From a virus: 29,261 nt of DNA. How positions within the stretch are numbered: position 1 is the first letter of the stretch; each line of letters starts with the position of its first letter. The DNA lies in IMG/VR virus record IMGVR_UViG_3300009183_000276, positions 1 to 29,261 of that record. One strand, written 5' to 3'. This document shows positions 12,553 to 19,084 of this stretch, piece by piece. The notes beneath the pieces were generated by a model, which worked only from the letters and a program-made list of their open reading frames with translations, did not search any database and was not told the origin of the DNA. A program made the position numbers and the translations under genes.

Positions 12553-14456
12553 TGACTCTCTGGGTTGACTTTGAGACCCGTAGCGCCTGCGACCTGACGG
12601 TCGCGGGCGTTTACAACTACGCCCAGCACCCGAGTACCGAGGTGCTGTGTATGTCGTATGCCTTTGGCGACGATGACGTGCAGACATGGCTGCCCCACCA
12701 ACCTTTTCCTAAATGGCTGATGAGCCGTCACACTGGCCCAATCTACGCCCACAACGCCGCGTTTGAGCGCTTAATTTTTTGGTACGTCTTGCAGATCGAC
12801 TTTGATCTGGAGCAGTTCGTTTGCACCGCAGCGCAGGCCCGCGCCAATTGCGCGCCTGGTTCGCTGGAGGACGTGGGCCGCTTTGCTGGCGCGTCCATGA
12901 AGAAAGACCACCGGGGCGCTCAACTGATCCGCAAGATGTCGATCCCGCCTTACGAGGAATCGCCCGAGTTGACCGCCGAGATGGTGGCCTACTGCGAACA
13001 GGACGTGCGCGCCATGCGGGCGATCAGCAAGGCCATGCGGCCCCTGTCTGCCCAAGAGTTGCAGGACTATCACGTCAACGAGCGCATCAACGATCGTGGC
13101 GTGCTGGTGGACGTGCCCCTGTGCCAAGCCGCCGTCAAGTACGCCAGCGCTGAGTTGGCTGAAATTCAAGAGATCGTCGCCGAGGTGACCGGCGGCGCCA
13201 TCGCCAGCGTGCGCTCCCCCAAGATGCGCGAGTGGGTGCTGGAGCGCGTTGGCCCCGAGGCCAAGAAGCTGATGGAGAAGGACGGCAAGTATTCCATTGA
13301 CAAAACCGTCAGGGCAAACCTGCTGCTGATGGACAACCCTGATGAGGTTCCCCATGACGTTCAAGAAGTCATCCAATGCGCCGACGACCTATGGGCGTCC
13401 TCGGTTGCGAAGTTCAGCCGCCTTGCGGGTCTGGCAGATGAAGAAGATCGACGAGTTCGCGGCGCTTTTGTGTTTGCGGGGGGTTCCGCCACAGGCCGTG
13501 CATCAAGTTATGGCGCTCAAGTCCACAACTTCACCCGAAAATGTGCTCAATCTCCTGAAGATGTGCGCTTGGCGATGGTACGCGGCCACGCAATCGTCCC
13601 CAGGTACGGAAAGCGCGTCACCGACGTCCTCAAAGGGATGCTCCGTCCTGCACTGATACCAGCCAAGGGTAAATACCTAGTCGTGGCCGATTGGTCGGCC
13701 ATTGAGGCTAGGGTAAACCCTTGGTTGTCTGGCAGGGGCGACGAGAAGCTGGCCTTGTTTGCGTCCGGCGAGGACGTGTACAAAGTCAACGCTGCTGCGA
13801 CGTTTGGGGTGTCTGTGTCTCAGGTCAACAAAGACCAGCGCCAGATCGGCAAGGTGCAGGAGTTGGCCTGCGGCTTTGCTGGCGGCGTGGGCGCCTTTGC
13901 TGCGATGGGCCGCGCCTACGGCATCCTGCTGCCCGAGTCGGACGCCCGGCGCATGGTAGACGCATGGCGTAGGGCAAACCCTTGGTCGGTGCCGTACTGG
14001 CAAGACCTAGAATCTGCCTACACCCGAGCGATGCGTAACAAGGGCAAAGAGTTCAGCGCCGGTCGGGTGACCTATATGTTTGACGGCCTGCACCTGTGGT
14101 ACATCCTGCCATCGGGTCGCGTCCTTTGCTACCCCTACGCACGACTGGAAACCGAAGGTGTGACCTACGCTAAAGCCGCTTGGAAACCCGCCGCTGACGC
14201 CAAGGAGTGGCCACGCGCCCGCCTGTGGAAGGGACTGGCCTGCGAGAACATCACCCAGGCCGTGGCCAATGACCTGCTGCGCCATTCGCTGCGCCAGCTT
14301 GACGACGTGGTGCTGCACGTCCACGACGAGATCGTGATCGAAACCAGTACGCCCAACCCCGACGCCCTGCGCTCGGTCATGTGTACCCCGCCCGACTGGG
14401 CCAAGGGTTTACCCCTAGACGCTGAAGTATCAATCATGGAAAGGTATGGAAAATGA
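12552..14456 (+). CDS. DNA polymerase I-type (family A) with 3'-5' exonuclease
   Basis: This is a 634-residue replicative polymerase. The N-terminal proofreading domain has Exo I DFETR (D6, E8), Exo II around YAHNAAFER (H67, N68, F71) and Exo III YCEQD (Y147, D151). The polymerase domain has TGRASSYGAQVHNFTR (about 314-329), motif A VVADWSAIEARV (D380, E385), motif B starting RQIGKVQELACGF (R430, K434) and motif C HVHDEIVIE (589-597, D592). The tyrosine position of the standard motif B is replaced by a GFAGG context, as in other phage enzymes of this compact subgroup. There is no 5'-3' exonuclease domain. The gene overlaps both neighbours by one to four bases, indicating coupled expression with the nuclease and the primase-helicase. 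Confidence 0.93.
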   Translation: MTLWVDFETRSACDLTVAGVYNYAQHPSTEVLCMSYAFGDDDVQTWLPHQPFPKWLMSRHTGPIYAHNAAFERLIFWYVLQIDFDLEQFVCTAAQARANCAPGSLEDVGRFAGASMKKDHRGAQLIRKMSIPPYEESPELTAEMVAYCEQDVRAMRAISKAMRPLSAQELQDYHVNERINDRGVLVDVPLCQAAVKYASAELAEIQEIVAEVTGGAIASVRSPKMREWVLERVGPEAKKLMEKDGKYSIDKTVRANLLLMDNPDEVPHDVQEVIQCADDLWASSVAKFSRLAGLADEEDRRVRGAFVFAGGSATGRASSYGAQVHNFTRKCAQSPEDVRLAMVRGHAIVPRYGKRVTDVLKGMLRPALIPAKGKYLVVADWSAIEARVNPWLSGRGDEKLALFASGEDVYKVNAAATFGVSVSQVNKDQRQIGKVQELACGFAGGVGAFAAMGRAYGILLPESDARRMVDAWRRANPWSVPYWQDLESAYTRAMRNKGKEFSAGRVTYMFDGLHLWYILPSGRVLCYPYARLETEGVTYAKAAWKPAADAKEWPRARLWKGLACENITQAVANDLLRHSLRQLDDVVLHVHDEIVIETSTPNPDALRSVMCTPPDWAKGLPLDAEVSIMERYGK

Positions 14457-16735
14457 GTTTTTTAAAATATCTCGAAGACGTGGCGCCTGAGGGCGAGGTC
14501 ATTTTGTTCGTGCGCCAAAAGCCCATATTGGCCGAGGGCGAGTTGCAATACCATGCCGATGGCGCCATCAAATGCACTTGGCCCGCCTACCTGCCCAAGA
14601 GATGGAAGCCCGACCAGGCGTGGTACGCCAATACCGGCTGCTTCATCATCGACCGATTCGACCAAGGCCGCGCCTCTGCCCGTGCTGATAACTGTGAGCG
14701 GGTCGCCTTCCTCGTGCTGGACGACGTGGGCACCAAGGCCAAGGAGCCGCCCATCGCCCCGACGTGGATCATGGAGACCAGCCCCAATAACTACCAGTAC
14801 GGCTACACTTTCGCGCTGGATGACCAGCCCCTGAAGGCCGACTTCAGCGCCGCCATCGTGGCCATTGCCGAGGCGGGTTACACCGACGGCGGGGCCATCA
14901 ACCCCGTGCGCAACTTTCGACTGCCCGGCTCGGTCAACCTCAAACCAGGCCGCGAGGACTTTGCTTCCCGCCTCGTCGAGTTCAACCCCGAGCGTGAGTT
15001 CTCCCTGCCTCAGATATGCGAGGCGCTGGGCGTGACGCCCAACCCAGCCGACACCGCCACAGTGCGCCCCATACGCCTTACAGACGACGGCGGCGACGAT
15101 GTGCTGGCGTGGGCTGCTGCGCGTGGCGACCTGCTGGAGAAGGGCAATTCAAGCGGCTGGTGGGGCGTGGTCTGCCCCAATCATGGCGAGCATTCAGACG
15201 GCAACCCGATGGGCCGATACAACCCTGTAAGCCGCGCCTACTGCTGCCTGCACGAGCATTGCTCCGAGTTGGACAGCGTGGCCTACTTGGCGTGGGTCGA
15301 GGAGCAGGGCGGTCCAAAGCGAGCCCACGGCCTGCGCGATGAGTTGCTGGCTGCCGTCATGGAGAACACCCTCGCCAAGCTGACCCCCAATGTAGAGTAC
15401 CCCGACGAGGCCGCTGCGGTCATCGCCGAGGTGGAGCGGCGCGAGTTGGGCCGCGTGGAGATGAGCGGGTGGTTCGAGCGGTTTGCGTACATCCAAGACG
15501 ACGACTCTTATTTTGATATGCAAGACCGGCGCGAACTGATGCGCAAGACCTTCAACGCCATGTTCAGGCACATCGACTGCCGGTCGCGTCACGGCAAACA
15601 CGGCAAGGTCGAGGCGTCGGTCGCGTTCGACGAACACCGCCAAGACAAGGGCGCCAGGGCGCTGGTCGGCATCACCTACGCTGCGGGTGAGACTGTGCTG
15701 GTGTCGCGTGAGGGGCTGGTGTACGGCAACCGCTGGCGCGACGCCCGCCCGGCGCCCGTGTCCGGTGACGCGACGCCGTGGCTGCGCCATGTCGAGCGCA
15801 TGGTGCCCATCGACTTCGAGCGCGAACACCTGCTAAACGTCTTGGCCCATAAAGTGCAGTTCCCCAGCCACAAGATCAACCATGCCGTCCTGATGGGCGG
15901 CAATCACGGCTCGGGCAAAGACACCCTCTTTGCGCCGTTCTTTTGGGCCATAGGCGGCAAAGCCAAACTCAATTGCTCGCTGGTCAAGAATGAAGACCTG
16001 ACCAGCCAGTGGGGCTATGCCCTTGAATGTGAAGTGATGGAAATTCAAGAACTGCGCCAGTCAGAGGCCAAAGACCGCCGCGCCTTAGAGAACATCCTAA
16101 AGCCCATCATCGCCGCGCCCCCGGAGTTGCTGACAGTCAACCGCAAGGGTCTGCACCCCTACCAGGCGCTGAACCGCGTGTTCGTGGTCGCGTTCTCCAA
16201 TGAGCGCGTGGCGATTAGTTTGCCCTCAGAGGATCGCCGCTGGTTTGTCCTATGGTCAGATGCGACCAAGATGCCAGAGACAGACGCGCTCAGAATGTGG
16301 AACTGGTACACCATGCGTAGCGGGTTCGAGGCCGTGGCCCATTACCTGCACACCAGAGACGTGTCGGCCTTCAACCCTAACGCCACGCCCCCATTCACTG
16401 AGGCCAAGGCCATCATGGTCGAGCATGGAATGAGCGGAGCAGAATCGTTCCTGGTTAATTTGATCCGCTCCAGATCGCGCGCCTTTAGCGCTGGCGTGGT
16501 CGGCGCGCCCTTCTACGCGTTGTGCGACGAATTGCAGTTATACGCCCCCCAAGGCGTGCGCATTGTGCCCGCTGCGCTGCTGCACGCGTTAAAAGAGGCC
16601 GGATGGCATGATATGGGGCGCCTGGCGTCGCGCGAGTATCAAACCAAAAAGCACATATTTTGCGCGCCTGAATTGGCCCATAGCACGCGCTCAGAGTTGC
16701 GCAGGGCCATAGAAAAAGCCCCCGAAGGGGCTTAA
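14453..16735 (+). CDS. Primase-helicase (prim-pol-like N-terminus, SF3 helicase)
   Basis: This is a 760-residue replication protein. The N-terminal region has FLVLDDVGTK (86-95) and NPVRNFRLPGSVNLKP (150-165), which match the RepB/prim-pol type of primase. A zinc-binding region follows: C241 and H244 (CPNHGEH), then C264/C265, H267 and C270 (YCCLHEHC). The C-terminal helicase has Walker A MGGNHGSGKDTLF (481-493), a Walker B-like VMEIQEL (528-534), and the superfamily 3/DUF5906 segment FVVAFSNERVAISLPSEDRR. It would prime and unwind the phage origin together with the polymerase upstream. The gene 3' end contains a terminator for the opposing operon. Start by ATGA overlap with the polymerase stop. 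Confidence 0.9.
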   Translation: MSFLKYLEDVAPEGEVILFVRQKPILAEGELQYHADGAIKCTWPAYLPKRWKPDQAWYANTGCFIIDRFDQGRASARADNCERVAFLVLDDVGTKAKEPPIAPTWIMETSPNNYQYGYTFALDDQPLKADFSAAIVAIAEAGYTDGGAINPVRNFRLPGSVNLKPGREDFASRLVEFNPEREFSLPQICEALGVTPNPADTATVRPIRLTDDGGDDVLAWAAARGDLLEKGNSSGWWGVVCPNHGEHSDGNPMGRYNPVSRAYCCLHEHCSELDSVAYLAWVEEQGGPKRAHGLRDELLAAVMENTLAKLTPNVEYPDEAAAVIAEVERRELGRVEMSGWFERFAYIQDDDSYFDMQDRRELMRKTFNAMFRHIDCRSRHGKHGKVEASVAFDEHRQDKGARALVGITYAAGETVLVSREGLVYGNRWRDARPAPVSGDATPWLRHVERMVPIDFEREHLLNVLAHKVQFPSHKINHAVLMGGNHGSGKDTLFAPFFWAIGGKAKLNCSLVKNEDLTSQWGYALECEVMEIQELRQSEAKDRRALENILKPIIAAPPELLTVNRKGLHPYQALNRVFVVAFSNERVAISLPSEDRRWFVLWSDATKMPETDALRMWNWYTMRSGFEAVAHYLHTRDVSAFNPNATPPFTEAKAIMVEHGMSGAESFLVNLIRSRSRAFSAGVVGAPFYALCDELQLYAPQGVRIVPAALLHALKEAGWHDMGRLASREYQTKKHIFCAPELAHSTRSELRRAIEKAPEGA
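16711..16733 (-). terminator. Rho-independent terminator of leftward operon 2
   Basis: A perfect 7-bp stem (AAGCCCC at 16716-16722 with GGGGCTT at 16727-16733) closes a four-base loop. Read leftward, the loop is TTCG, the stem ends in CTT and is followed by TTTCT, the form of a strong intrinsic terminator. Read rightward there is no T tract. It lies inside the last codons of the primase-helicase gene. Confidence 0.75.
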
Positions 16736-16794
16736 TCAAGGTCTAGCAGGATCGCCAGGATCGCGGCCACCAGGGCCGCTAAGACTATGAGCAC
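16732..16794 (-). CDS. Putative 20-residue membrane peptide
   Basis: A GTG at 16794 overlaps the end of the upstream gene and opens a 20-codon frame, MLIVLAALVAAILAILLDLD, which is almost wholly hydrophobic. It stops at TAA just before the terminator. There is no good ribosome-binding site, so expression would rely on coupling. It may be chance; I report it because it fits the tightly packed operon and other tiny membrane proteins are encoded nearby. Confidence 0.3.
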   Translation of the reverse strand: MLIVLAALVAAILAILLDLD

Positions 16795-16979
16795 AAAGCC
16801 CGCGTCGCATCGTCGCGGGTTTTCTCGTTGTCGTCGTCTAATAAGGCGGCCAGCACATCGCCCAGGTGCGTGCTGCGTGCTATTTCATCACCCAGGGCGC
16901 GCTGTAGACTGTCGATGCGGTCGAGCAGGTTCGCGGTTTGAATGTTGCCGTTGATGTAGGCGTGTCGTTCGTCAATCAT
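16785..16979 (-). CDS. Small helical protein (64 aa)
   Basis: This hypothetical protein begins MIDERHAYINGNIQTANLLD and continues with RIDSLQRALGDEIARSTHLG, then an acidic DDDNEKTRDDATRAL. It is probably two helices. The ATG overlaps the preceding stop (ATGA at 16976-16979) and has GAGG six bases before it. No function can be assigned. Confidence 0.6.
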   Translation of the reverse strand: MIDERHAYINGNIQTANLLDRIDSLQRALGDEIARSTHLGDVLAALLDDDNEKTRDDATRALCS

Positions 16980-17083
16980 AAGTACCTCACTAATAAAACG
17001 GCCAGAATCAGGCCAATTGAGACGGCCAGCGCAGCGCTGGCGATGGGGCGCGCAGGCGGCGCCGGTTTATAGTGTTCGCGCAT
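16976..17083 (-). CDS. Tiny single-pass membrane protein (35 aa)
   Basis: The sequence is MREHYKPAPPARPIASAALA, then a hydrophobic stretch (VSIGLILAVLLV) ending RYL. The short basic/Pro-rich N-terminus and single membrane helix suggest an inner-membrane peptide. The ATG at 17083 has GGA eight bases upstream and lies 17 bases inside the previous gene; the stop overlaps the next start as ATGA. Function is unknown. Confidence 0.55.
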   Translation of the reverse strand: MREHYKPAPPARPIASAALAVSIGLILAVLLVRYL

Positions 17084-17240
17084 TTTTCAATTCCAAGGTT
17101 ATAGCGCGCGCCAACTGGCGCGCATCATGGGTCAATTTATCGGCCATCATGGCCCGGTCGATCTGTTCGTTCGTGGGCTGCACTGGCGCCGGTGGCGGCG
17201 CATATGGCCGCAAAATGGCCTCAAATAGCGGGTGAATCAT
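17067..17240 (-). CDS. Small helical protein with Pro-rich linker (57 aa)
   Basis: MIHPLFEAILRPYAPPPAPV is followed by a helical segment, NEQIDRAMMADKLTHDARQL, and ARAITLELKNARTL. I place the start at the ATG at 17240, which overlaps the previous stop as ATGA; a GTG seven codons upstream lies within the preceding gene. The TNEQIDRAMMADKLTHDARQ segment is the most protein-like part. Function is unknown. Confidence 0.6.
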   Translation of the reverse strand: MIHPLFEAILRPYAPPPAPVQPTNEQIDRAMMADKLTHDARQLARAITLELKNARTL

Positions 17241-17371
17241 AGTCCACTTACCCGGTAGCACGCGCCATCACTGCGCTGCACGTCAATGGTGCCTGCGCGA
17301 TGTATGGCCAGGATTAGCACACGTTCGAGGCGGCCATATAGTGAGATATGGATATATTGTCCGATTTTCAT
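17237..17371 (-). CDS. Small protein, possible beta-barrel fold (44 aa)
   Basis: MKIGQYIHISLYGRLERVLI is followed by LAIHRAGTIDVQRSDGACYR and VSGL. The alternation of hydrophobic and polar residues and the turns suggest a small beta-sheet (SH3-like) protein. AGAGG lies seven bases before the ATG. Both ends overlap the neighbouring genes by four bases (ATGA), which supports translation. It contains a 13-base sequence (17306-17318) that is repeated in the noncoding gap at 17553-17565. Confidence 0.55.
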   Translation of the reverse strand: MKIGQYIHISLYGRLERVLILAIHRAGTIDVQRSDGACYRVSGL

Positions 17372-17529
17372 TTTGCGGCCTCTAATTGTTCTAAAAATTC
17401 AATCGCGTTGTTTAACGCGTCGCCTATAGTTTCGGCGCTGCCATCGCTTTTCTCTTGATTTTTAACGACGCGCGACAATGCAGCGCGCACGTCGTATAAA
17501 TCGAATAATGCATTTTGAATGTGTTCCAT
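17368..17529 (-). CDS. Small acidic helical protein (53 aa)
   Basis: The sequence is MEHIQNALFDLYDVRAALSR, then VVKNQEKSDGSAETIGDALN and NAIEFLEQLEAAK. It is probably a helical hairpin. The upstream leader contains CAGTAAACGAAAGTAAATT, related to the leaders before the two upstream genes. The stop overlaps the next start as ATGA. Function is unknown. Confidence 0.6.
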   Translation of the reverse strand: MEHIQNALFDLYDVRAALSRVVKNQEKSDGSAETIGDALNNAIEFLEQLEAAK

Positions 17530-17552
17530 AATTTACTTTCGTTTACTGTATC

Positions 17553-17565
17553 GGCCAGGATTAGC
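17553..17565. repeat. 13-base direct repeat (second copy 17306-17318)
   Basis: GGCCAGGATTAGC occurs here, in the 71-base gap between the DUF7227-type gene and the 53-residue gene, and again at 17306-17318 inside the 44-residue gene. One copy is noncoding and the other coding. It may be a chance or duplicated remnant; no other features are seen in this gap. Confidence 0.35.
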
Positions 17566-17600
17566 CCGTAAACGCTGGCGCGCAGCGCTTGCAGATAACC

Positions 17601-18260
17601 CTACGCTGCCAGGCGCAGATTAATCACGCGATGGCGCGAGCCATGCGCAGGGAATGCCACAATGGCCGCGCGCTGGCGCTGGCATAGTTGACACGTGGCG
17701 CAGCTGACGTCGTCGCGTTGTGTGGCCGGGCAAATAACAACCGGGCGCCCTGCTGGCGTCGTTGTATTGGCCGTCGTCGTTGACGGCACGACGACGACGA
17801 CCGGACCGGCATTTTGATCGGCCAAATAATCGGCATCGGCCAAATCATTGGCGGACAGATTGACAGTAAAGCCCCATGTATTGGCGTGCCGGATCCATGC
17901 GATGCTGGCCGCGTCGCGATGATGCGAATAAGTAAAGCCCCGGCGGCCAGCATTGGCCGCGACCAATTGGCCAAGCTTCACGGCATCAATTGTGCCGTCT
18001 ACTTGGGGTAAATCGCCTGCCTGATTGTGGCGCCACAATTGGCCATCGGGCAGTGCTGCGATCGATTGTGTGAATTGGCCCCATGTGGTGCCGCGTGTGC
18101 CGTTGGAGACTGCCGCCCAATGTAGCGCGAGCGGCCCGCTGGCCGCGTAGCATTCTGCGCGCATGGCGCAGTCTGCCGGGCAGCTGTCGCGCTCTGTGGT
18201 GGATACTGGAATTGGGCCGGTTTTGACATTGGCCGATTTGGGGGATAGGTGCACTTGCAT
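17601..18260 (-). CDS. DUF7227/Gp88-like cysteine-rich protein
   Basis: This 219-residue protein has an N-terminal cysteine cluster, CPADCAMRAECYA (C27, C31, C37). It continues with SGPLALHWAAVS, LPDGQLWRHNQAGDLP (about 70-85), GRRGFTYSHH, and WGFTVNLSAND. A second cluster, CATCQLCQ (C187, C190, C193), is preceded by C177 in VVICPAT. These features match a phage family annotated as DUF7227 and resemble Gp88-type proteins. The cysteines suggest iron-sulfur or zinc binding. No enzymatic function is established to my knowledge. It is the largest gene of the second leftward operon and has a hairpin-plus-AAAGG leader. Codon use is rich in TTG-GCC, giving many GGCC sites. Confidence 0.72.
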   Translation of the reverse strand: MQVHLSPKSANVKTGPIPVSTTERDSCPADCAMRAECYAASGPLALHWAAVSNGTRGTTWGQFTQSIAALPDGQLWRHNQAGDLPQVDGTIDAVKLGQLVAANAGRRGFTYSHHRDAASIAWIRHANTWGFTVNLSANDLADADYLADQNAGPVVVVVPSTTTANTTTPAGRPVVICPATQRDDVSCATCQLCQRQRAAIVAFPAHGSRHRVINLRLAA

Positions 18261-18274
18261 GATTTGCCTTTACT
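18258..18274 (-). repeat. Repeated translation leader, copy near DUF7227-type gene
   Basis: The 17 bases ending in the start codon (AGTAAAGGCAAATCATG on the minus strand) are identical to those at 18504-18520 in front of the next gene upstream. They contain AAAGG as ribosome-binding site at seven-base spacing. Both copies follow a perfect hairpin. A related leader (CAGTAAACGAAAG) precedes the gene starting at 17529. Confidence 0.7.
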
Positions 18275-18286
18275 GTAGTGGATTGA

Positions 18287-18309
18287 CGGCCAGGCTTGGC
18301 GCCTGGCCG
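18287..18309 (-). other. Intercistronic hairpin upstream of DUF7227-type gene
   Basis: A perfect 9-bp stem, CGGCCAGGC (18287-18295) with GCCTGGCCG (18301-18309), closes a five-base loop. It lies between the stop of the 62-residue gene and the start of the DUF7227-type gene. There is no T tract on either side, so it is not a typical terminator; it may stabilise or process the transcript or limit readthrough. Confidence 0.6.
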
Positions 18310-18317
18310 GGTTTGAA

Positions 18318-18506
18318 TTATGCAATGAATTCGCGATTGTTAACTACGCCATGCGCCAGTGCAATGGCCATGATCTCGTTTTGTGATTTGCTGGTGCGCG
18401 CGGCGCGATACAGTGCGGACAATGCGCGCGCCATGTAATCGGGGCCAAGCCCGGCGGCGCTGTAACGAATGATTGTGCTGATTTCGCGGTTTTCTGATTT
18501 GGTCAT
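18318..18506 (-). CDS. Small protein, first gene of leftward operon 2 (62 aa)
   Basis: This 62-residue hypothetical protein begins MTKSENREISTIIRYSAAGL and continues GPDYMARALSALYRAARTSK, SQNEIMAIALAHGVVNNREF. It is helical and contains a pattern that could be a short helix-turn-helix, but no family is recognised. It has AAAGG seven bases before the ATG at 18506, in a leader duplicated before the next gene. The strong promoter at 18550-18577 lies directly upstream. As the first gene of an early-looking operon it may be a regulator; that is inference. Confidence 0.65.
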   Translation of the reverse strand: MTKSENREISTIIRYSAAGLGPDYMARALSALYRAARTSKSQNEIMAIALAHGVVNNREFIA

Positions 18507-18520
18507 GATTTGCCTTTACT
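18504..18520 (-). repeat. Repeated translation leader, copy before operon-2 first gene
   Basis: The bases AGTAAAGGCAAATCATG on the minus strand are the exact duplicate of 18258-18274. The copy here also follows a hairpin (18526-18545). The repeat ends with the start codon, so it carries the ribosome-binding site. Confidence 0.7.
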
Positions 18521-18525
18521 TTATT

Positions 18526-18545
18526 GCATGGCGATGTTGCCATGC
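18526..18545. promoter_or_regulatory. Inverted repeat at the transcription start of operon 2
   Basis: GCATGGC (18526-18532) and GCCATGC (18539-18545) form a perfect 7-bp inverted repeat around six bases. The expected start of the promoter at 18550-18577 falls at about 18543, so the repeat covers +1 and the first bases of the transcript. It could be an operator or a 5' hairpin in the RNA. Confidence 0.55.
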
Positions 18546-18549
18546 CTGT

Positions 18550-18580
18550 ATTGTAAGGGATTTTCTTGCATTGTCAATGC
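18550..18580 (-). promoter_or_regulatory. Sigma70-type promoter of leftward operon 2 with palindromic -35
   Basis: On the minus strand TTGACA (18572-18577) is a perfect -35 and TACAAT (18550-18555) a near-consensus -10, 16 bases apart. The -35 is embedded in the perfect palindrome GCATTGACAATGC (18568-18580). It would drive the genes from 18506 leftward to the terminator at 16711-16733. Confidence 0.8.
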
Positions 18581-18688
18581 TTATTTTCTAGGTGTTTACC
18601 CTATGTGGGCTGTTTTGTTGGCGTTTTGATGGCGTGATGTTGGCGCTGCGAATCCGGGGCTTTTCGCTCTTAGTTGGCAGTATTGGCT

Positions 18689-18750
18689 GTTTGATTTATA
18701 TATGTTTAGGAATTAATTGTATATTTTATAATGTGAAATGTATGTAAAAG
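18689..18750. other. AT-rich segment, candidate DNA-unwinding element
   Basis: About 62 bases are strongly AT-rich in a GC-rich phage, flanked on both sides by iteron-like repeats. It includes TATAAT at 18727-18732 on the plus strand, a perfect -10 hexamer but with only a weak -35 (TTTAGG) 16 bases upstream. It may be an unwinding element or a promoter for a leader transcript towards the terminase genes. Confidence 0.45.
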
Positions 18751-19017
18751 AGCTGGAGCGATTTAAATTGGCTGTCTAAACCGCCAACACTGCCTACATC
18801 GCCGCCAACCCCATGATTCACGCATAAATCCGCGCGCCACGCTGGCGCATGGTGTTGGCCATGTTGGCTATTTGGTTTGCATGGCCAACACTGCCAACAC
18901 CTGCCAACCTTGACCTGCCAGCCCCAAGCCCGTAACTCGATGGCGTTGGCATAGCCAACATAGCCAACACCTACCGCCCAGGTAATCCCTTAACATTTTG
19001 CGTAGGATTTTGGCTGA

Positions 19018-19046
19018 GGGGGTGGGGGTAGGGCCGAGCGGAAGGG
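19018..19046 (+). other. G-rich tract, possible G-quadruplex
   Basis: Four G runs occur: five G at 19018-19022, five G at 19024-19028, GGG at 19031-19033 and GGG at 19044-19046, with spacers of 1, 2 and 10 bases. It lies between the repeat array and the terminase promoter on the non-template strand. The long last loop makes quadruplex formation uncertain. Confidence 0.35.
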
Positions 19047-19084
19047 CCAACGTTGACGGAGGGCTCACAAACAAAATTTTTTTT

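Larger units (their letters stand above)
18617..19051. repeat. Iteron-like GCCAAC/GTTGGC array in noncoding region
   Basis: Fourteen exact copies of GCCAAC or its complement lie in 435 bases with no gene. Starts are 18617, 18639, 18673, 18783, 18804, 18854, 18863, 18884, 18893, 18903, 18945, 18954, 18963 and 19046. Less than one would be expected by chance. Several are spaced 9-10 bases apart (18854/18863, 18884/18893/18903, 18945/18954/18963), so bound proteins would line up on nearly the same face of the helix. The three left-most are GTTGGC; the two just right of the AT-rich core are GCCAAC, and the rest are mixed. An AT-rich stretch lies inside. Together this resembles a replication origin with iterons, or a multi-site operator or packaging region upstream of the terminase genes. 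Confidence 0.75.

Noticed and set aside
12771-13376. 201-codon minus-strand frame opposite DNA polymerase
   Set aside because: It shows a repetitive His/Gly/Leu composition typical of antisense frames and no start signal.
15194-15829. 211-codon minus-strand frame opposite primase-helicase
   Set aside because: The same kind of antisense shadow; it would need a promoter inside a well-supported gene.
18617-19051. CRISPR array
   Set aside because: The repeated units are six bases, in both orientations and at irregular distances; there are no spacers of uniform length and no cas genes.
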